Source: JAICYJ01 sp963797565 (GTDB taxonomy: Bacteria; Actinomycetota; Thermoleophilia; Gaiellales; JAICJC01). From it: a stretch of DNA of 64,000 nt. Each line of letters opens with the position of its first letter. Position 1 is the stretch's first letter. Positions 63,044 through 64,000 of the stretch are shown here, piece by piece. The stretch is taken from the NCBI GenBank assembly GCA_963797565.1, contig CAWCPM010000013.1:1-64000 (forward strand). Reading direction: 5' to 3'. Under the pieces are notes generated by a model. It was not told where the DNA came from. It worked only from the letters and a program-made list of their open reading frames with translations, and searched no databases. Position numbers and translations under genes: made by a program.

Positions 63044-63925
63044 TCATGCCGACACCGCGGCGGCTGAGGTGCGCAGCTCCGCCAGCCATCGGGCCGACCG
63101 CTCGACCCCGCCGAACGGGAACAGATGCAGCCCCTGGATCAGGCTGCCGGGATCGTCGATGGTCGATCGCGCGATGCCCTCGGCCAGCTGGTCGGGCCGC
63201 CACAGCCGGGTCGTTGCCAGCTTCAGCAGCCCACCCGACTGCTTGCGGAGCACCTCCACGGAGGGCCCGATGCCACAGGCCAGCGCGAACTTGAGCAGCG
63301 ACGGAGGCGAGGTCACGCCGGGGATGCCTGCCACTATCGGCAGCCGGTTTCCCGCCTCACGCAGCCCGCGCTCCCAGGTCACGTAGGGCTCGGGCGCCAG
63401 CGCGAACTGGCTGACGATGCGCAGCTCGATCGCCGACGAGGCGGCGAAGGCGTTCTTCTCGGCGACGGCCTCCAGGATCGCTTCGGGCGCGATGTCGGGG
63501 CTGCCCTCGGGGTGCCCGGCGACACCGGCGCGTACGATGCCGTGCCGCTCCAGCAGGCCCGATCGGAGCACGTCCATGGAGCTGCGGTAGTCGCCGGCGA
63601 CGGTCGCCCCGCCGCCCGCGATCACGAGCACGTCGTCGACTGCGGCGCGCTCGCGGAGCTGCCGAAGCAGCGCATCCAGCGCGGTGTCGCCGGCGATGGC
63701 GCGCGCCGTTATGTGCGGCACCGGCACGTGGCCGGCGGCGCGGATGGTCTCGGCGGCCGTCACCAGGTCGAACGGGTCGGCTCCGGGCAGCGCCGTGATG
63801 TAGATCGATGTCCCGGTGGGCAACACGCCGTCGAGCTCGGCCACGGCGCCCACGTGACGCGGGGTCACCTCGATGCTGGCCGTGGCGGCCAGCGACCGCA
63901 ACCGGTCCGAGACGGCCTGGGTCAT
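63044..63925 (-). CDS. Methylenetetrahydrofolate reductase-like protein
   Basis: A 293-residue MetF-type TIM-barrel flavoprotein. TASIEVTPRHVGAVAELDGV replaces the classic Glu-Phe-Phe-Pro start but keeps the Glu. SIYITALPGADPFDLVTAAE, GHVPVPHITARAIAG, VLVIAGGGATVAGDY and IPIVAGIPGV-like RLPIVAGIPGVTSPPSLLKF follow, and GLHLFPFGGVERSARWL ends the barrel. It would interconvert methyl- and methylene-H4folate; in a demethylation pathway the oxidative direction is needed. ATG 63923-63925 overlaps the stop of the upstream gene as ATGA. The next gene starts 18 bases after its stop. Confidence 0.87.
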   Translation of the reverse strand: MTQAVSDRLRSLAATASIEVTPRHVGAVAELDGVLPTGTSIYITALPGADPFDLVTAAETIRAAGHVPVPHITARAIAGDTALDALLRQLRERAAVDDVLVIAGGGATVAGDYRSSMDVLRSGLLERHGIVRAGVAGHPEGSPDIAPEAILEAVAEKNAFAASSAIELRIVSQFALAPEPYVTWERGLREAGNRLPIVAGIPGVTSPPSLLKFALACGIGPSVEVLRKQSGGLLKLATTRLWRPDQLAEGIARSTIDDPGSLIQGLHLFPFGGVERSARWLAELRTSAAAVSA

Positions 63926-64000
63926 GCCGGCGCCGCCGCCGATCGACGGTTCTCGATCAGGGCCTTGGCCAGGCGCACCGCGGTGGACGCGTCGGCGGCG
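63922..64000 (-). CDS. C-terminal fragment, probable corrinoid (B12-binding) protein
   Basis: The minus strand entering the window reads ADASTAVRLAKALIENR and then a short Ala-rich tail before TGA 63922-63924, which overlaps the methylenetetrahydrofolate reductase start. The pattern Ala/Asp-Ala-Ser-x-Ala-Val-x-Leu-Ala-Lys resembles the last helix of small corrinoid proteins (MtbC/MttC type). Only 25 residues are visible, so the call rests mainly on context: activator, methyltransferase and DUF1638 genes follow in the same operon. Confidence 0.45.
   Translation of the reverse strand, partial: AADASTAVRLAKALIENRRSAAAPA

Overview
The window is a gene-dense, very GC-rich bacterial chromosome segment. 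GC is roughly 70% by eye; I did not compute it. GTG starts and ATGA or GTGA overlaps between genes are frequent. The content suggests an aerobic member of the Actinomycetota: an F420-type luciferase-like oxidoreductase, CydDC, DipZ, an encapsulin with an encapsulated ferritin, DUF7144 and DUF1275 membrane proteins, and a stand-alone LigD 3'-phosphoesterase. The class is uncertain; Thermoleophilia would fit but is an inference. No rRNA, tRNA, CRISPR array, phage or transposase gene was seen.

Layout. 1-9.4 kb: a secreted propeller protein, two paralogous cupins, a MarR-GNAT fusion, polyphosphate kinase coupled to a luciferase-like oxidoreductase, a GT39 membrane glycosyltransferase and an aldose epimerase. 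9.4-22.2 kb: cydDC, a type II NADH dehydrogenase, a G6PDH / GH15 trehalase-like / GMC oxidoreductase operon, an RDD protein, a ClC channel and an isochorismatase-like hydrolase. 22-30 kb: an alpha/beta hydrolase, the encapsulated-ferritin and encapsulin pair, DUF1275, LigD phosphoesterase, an ECF sigma factor with a SnoaL domain in a small operon, a SulP transporter and DUF7144. 30-45.6 kb: DipZ, a dipeptide-type ABC importer operon, a large membrane protein, an N-methyl amino acid oxidase, a UgpC/MalK-type ATPase, a sulfite-oxidase-fold enzyme and a berberine-bridge-type flavoprotein. 45.7-50.5 kb: a large LuxR (LAL) regulator, DUF4242, a lipoprotein and a threonine-dehydratase-like enzyme.

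50.5-64 kb is the most interesting part and looks like a one-carbon / methylated-amine catabolic island. A GntR regulator is divergent from a plus-strand operon: a dimethylglycine-dehydrogenase-like flavoprotein fused to a GcvT domain, EtfB, EtfA, and a membrane-bound iron-sulfur ETF:quinone reductase-like protein. A converging minus-strand operon enters from beyond the window edge. It carries a probable corrinoid protein (C-terminus only), methylene-H4folate reductase, methyl-H4folate:corrinoid methyltransferase, a RamA/RACo-type corrinoid-activating ferredoxin, DUF1638, a zinc alcohol dehydrogenase, a GFA protein and MarR. My inference is that methyl groups from a quaternary or tertiary amine pass through a corrinoid protein to H4folate and are oxidised, while the dimethylglycine-like product is demethylated by the flavoprotein with electrons going through ETF to quinone. 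The primary methyltransferase (MttB type) would lie beyond position 64000.

Two cross-cutting observations. (1) A family of non-coding elements of about 170-250 bp (5865-6117, 25471-25658 and a diverged copy at 61990-62157) is bounded by perfect inverted repeats. The two best copies differ at five arm positions, and every difference is compensated on the opposite arm. (2) At least 19 single-base frame breaks interrupt otherwise intact genes and are mostly one-base gains. This looks like uncorrected long-read error, so these genes are annotated as single loci with the break noted.
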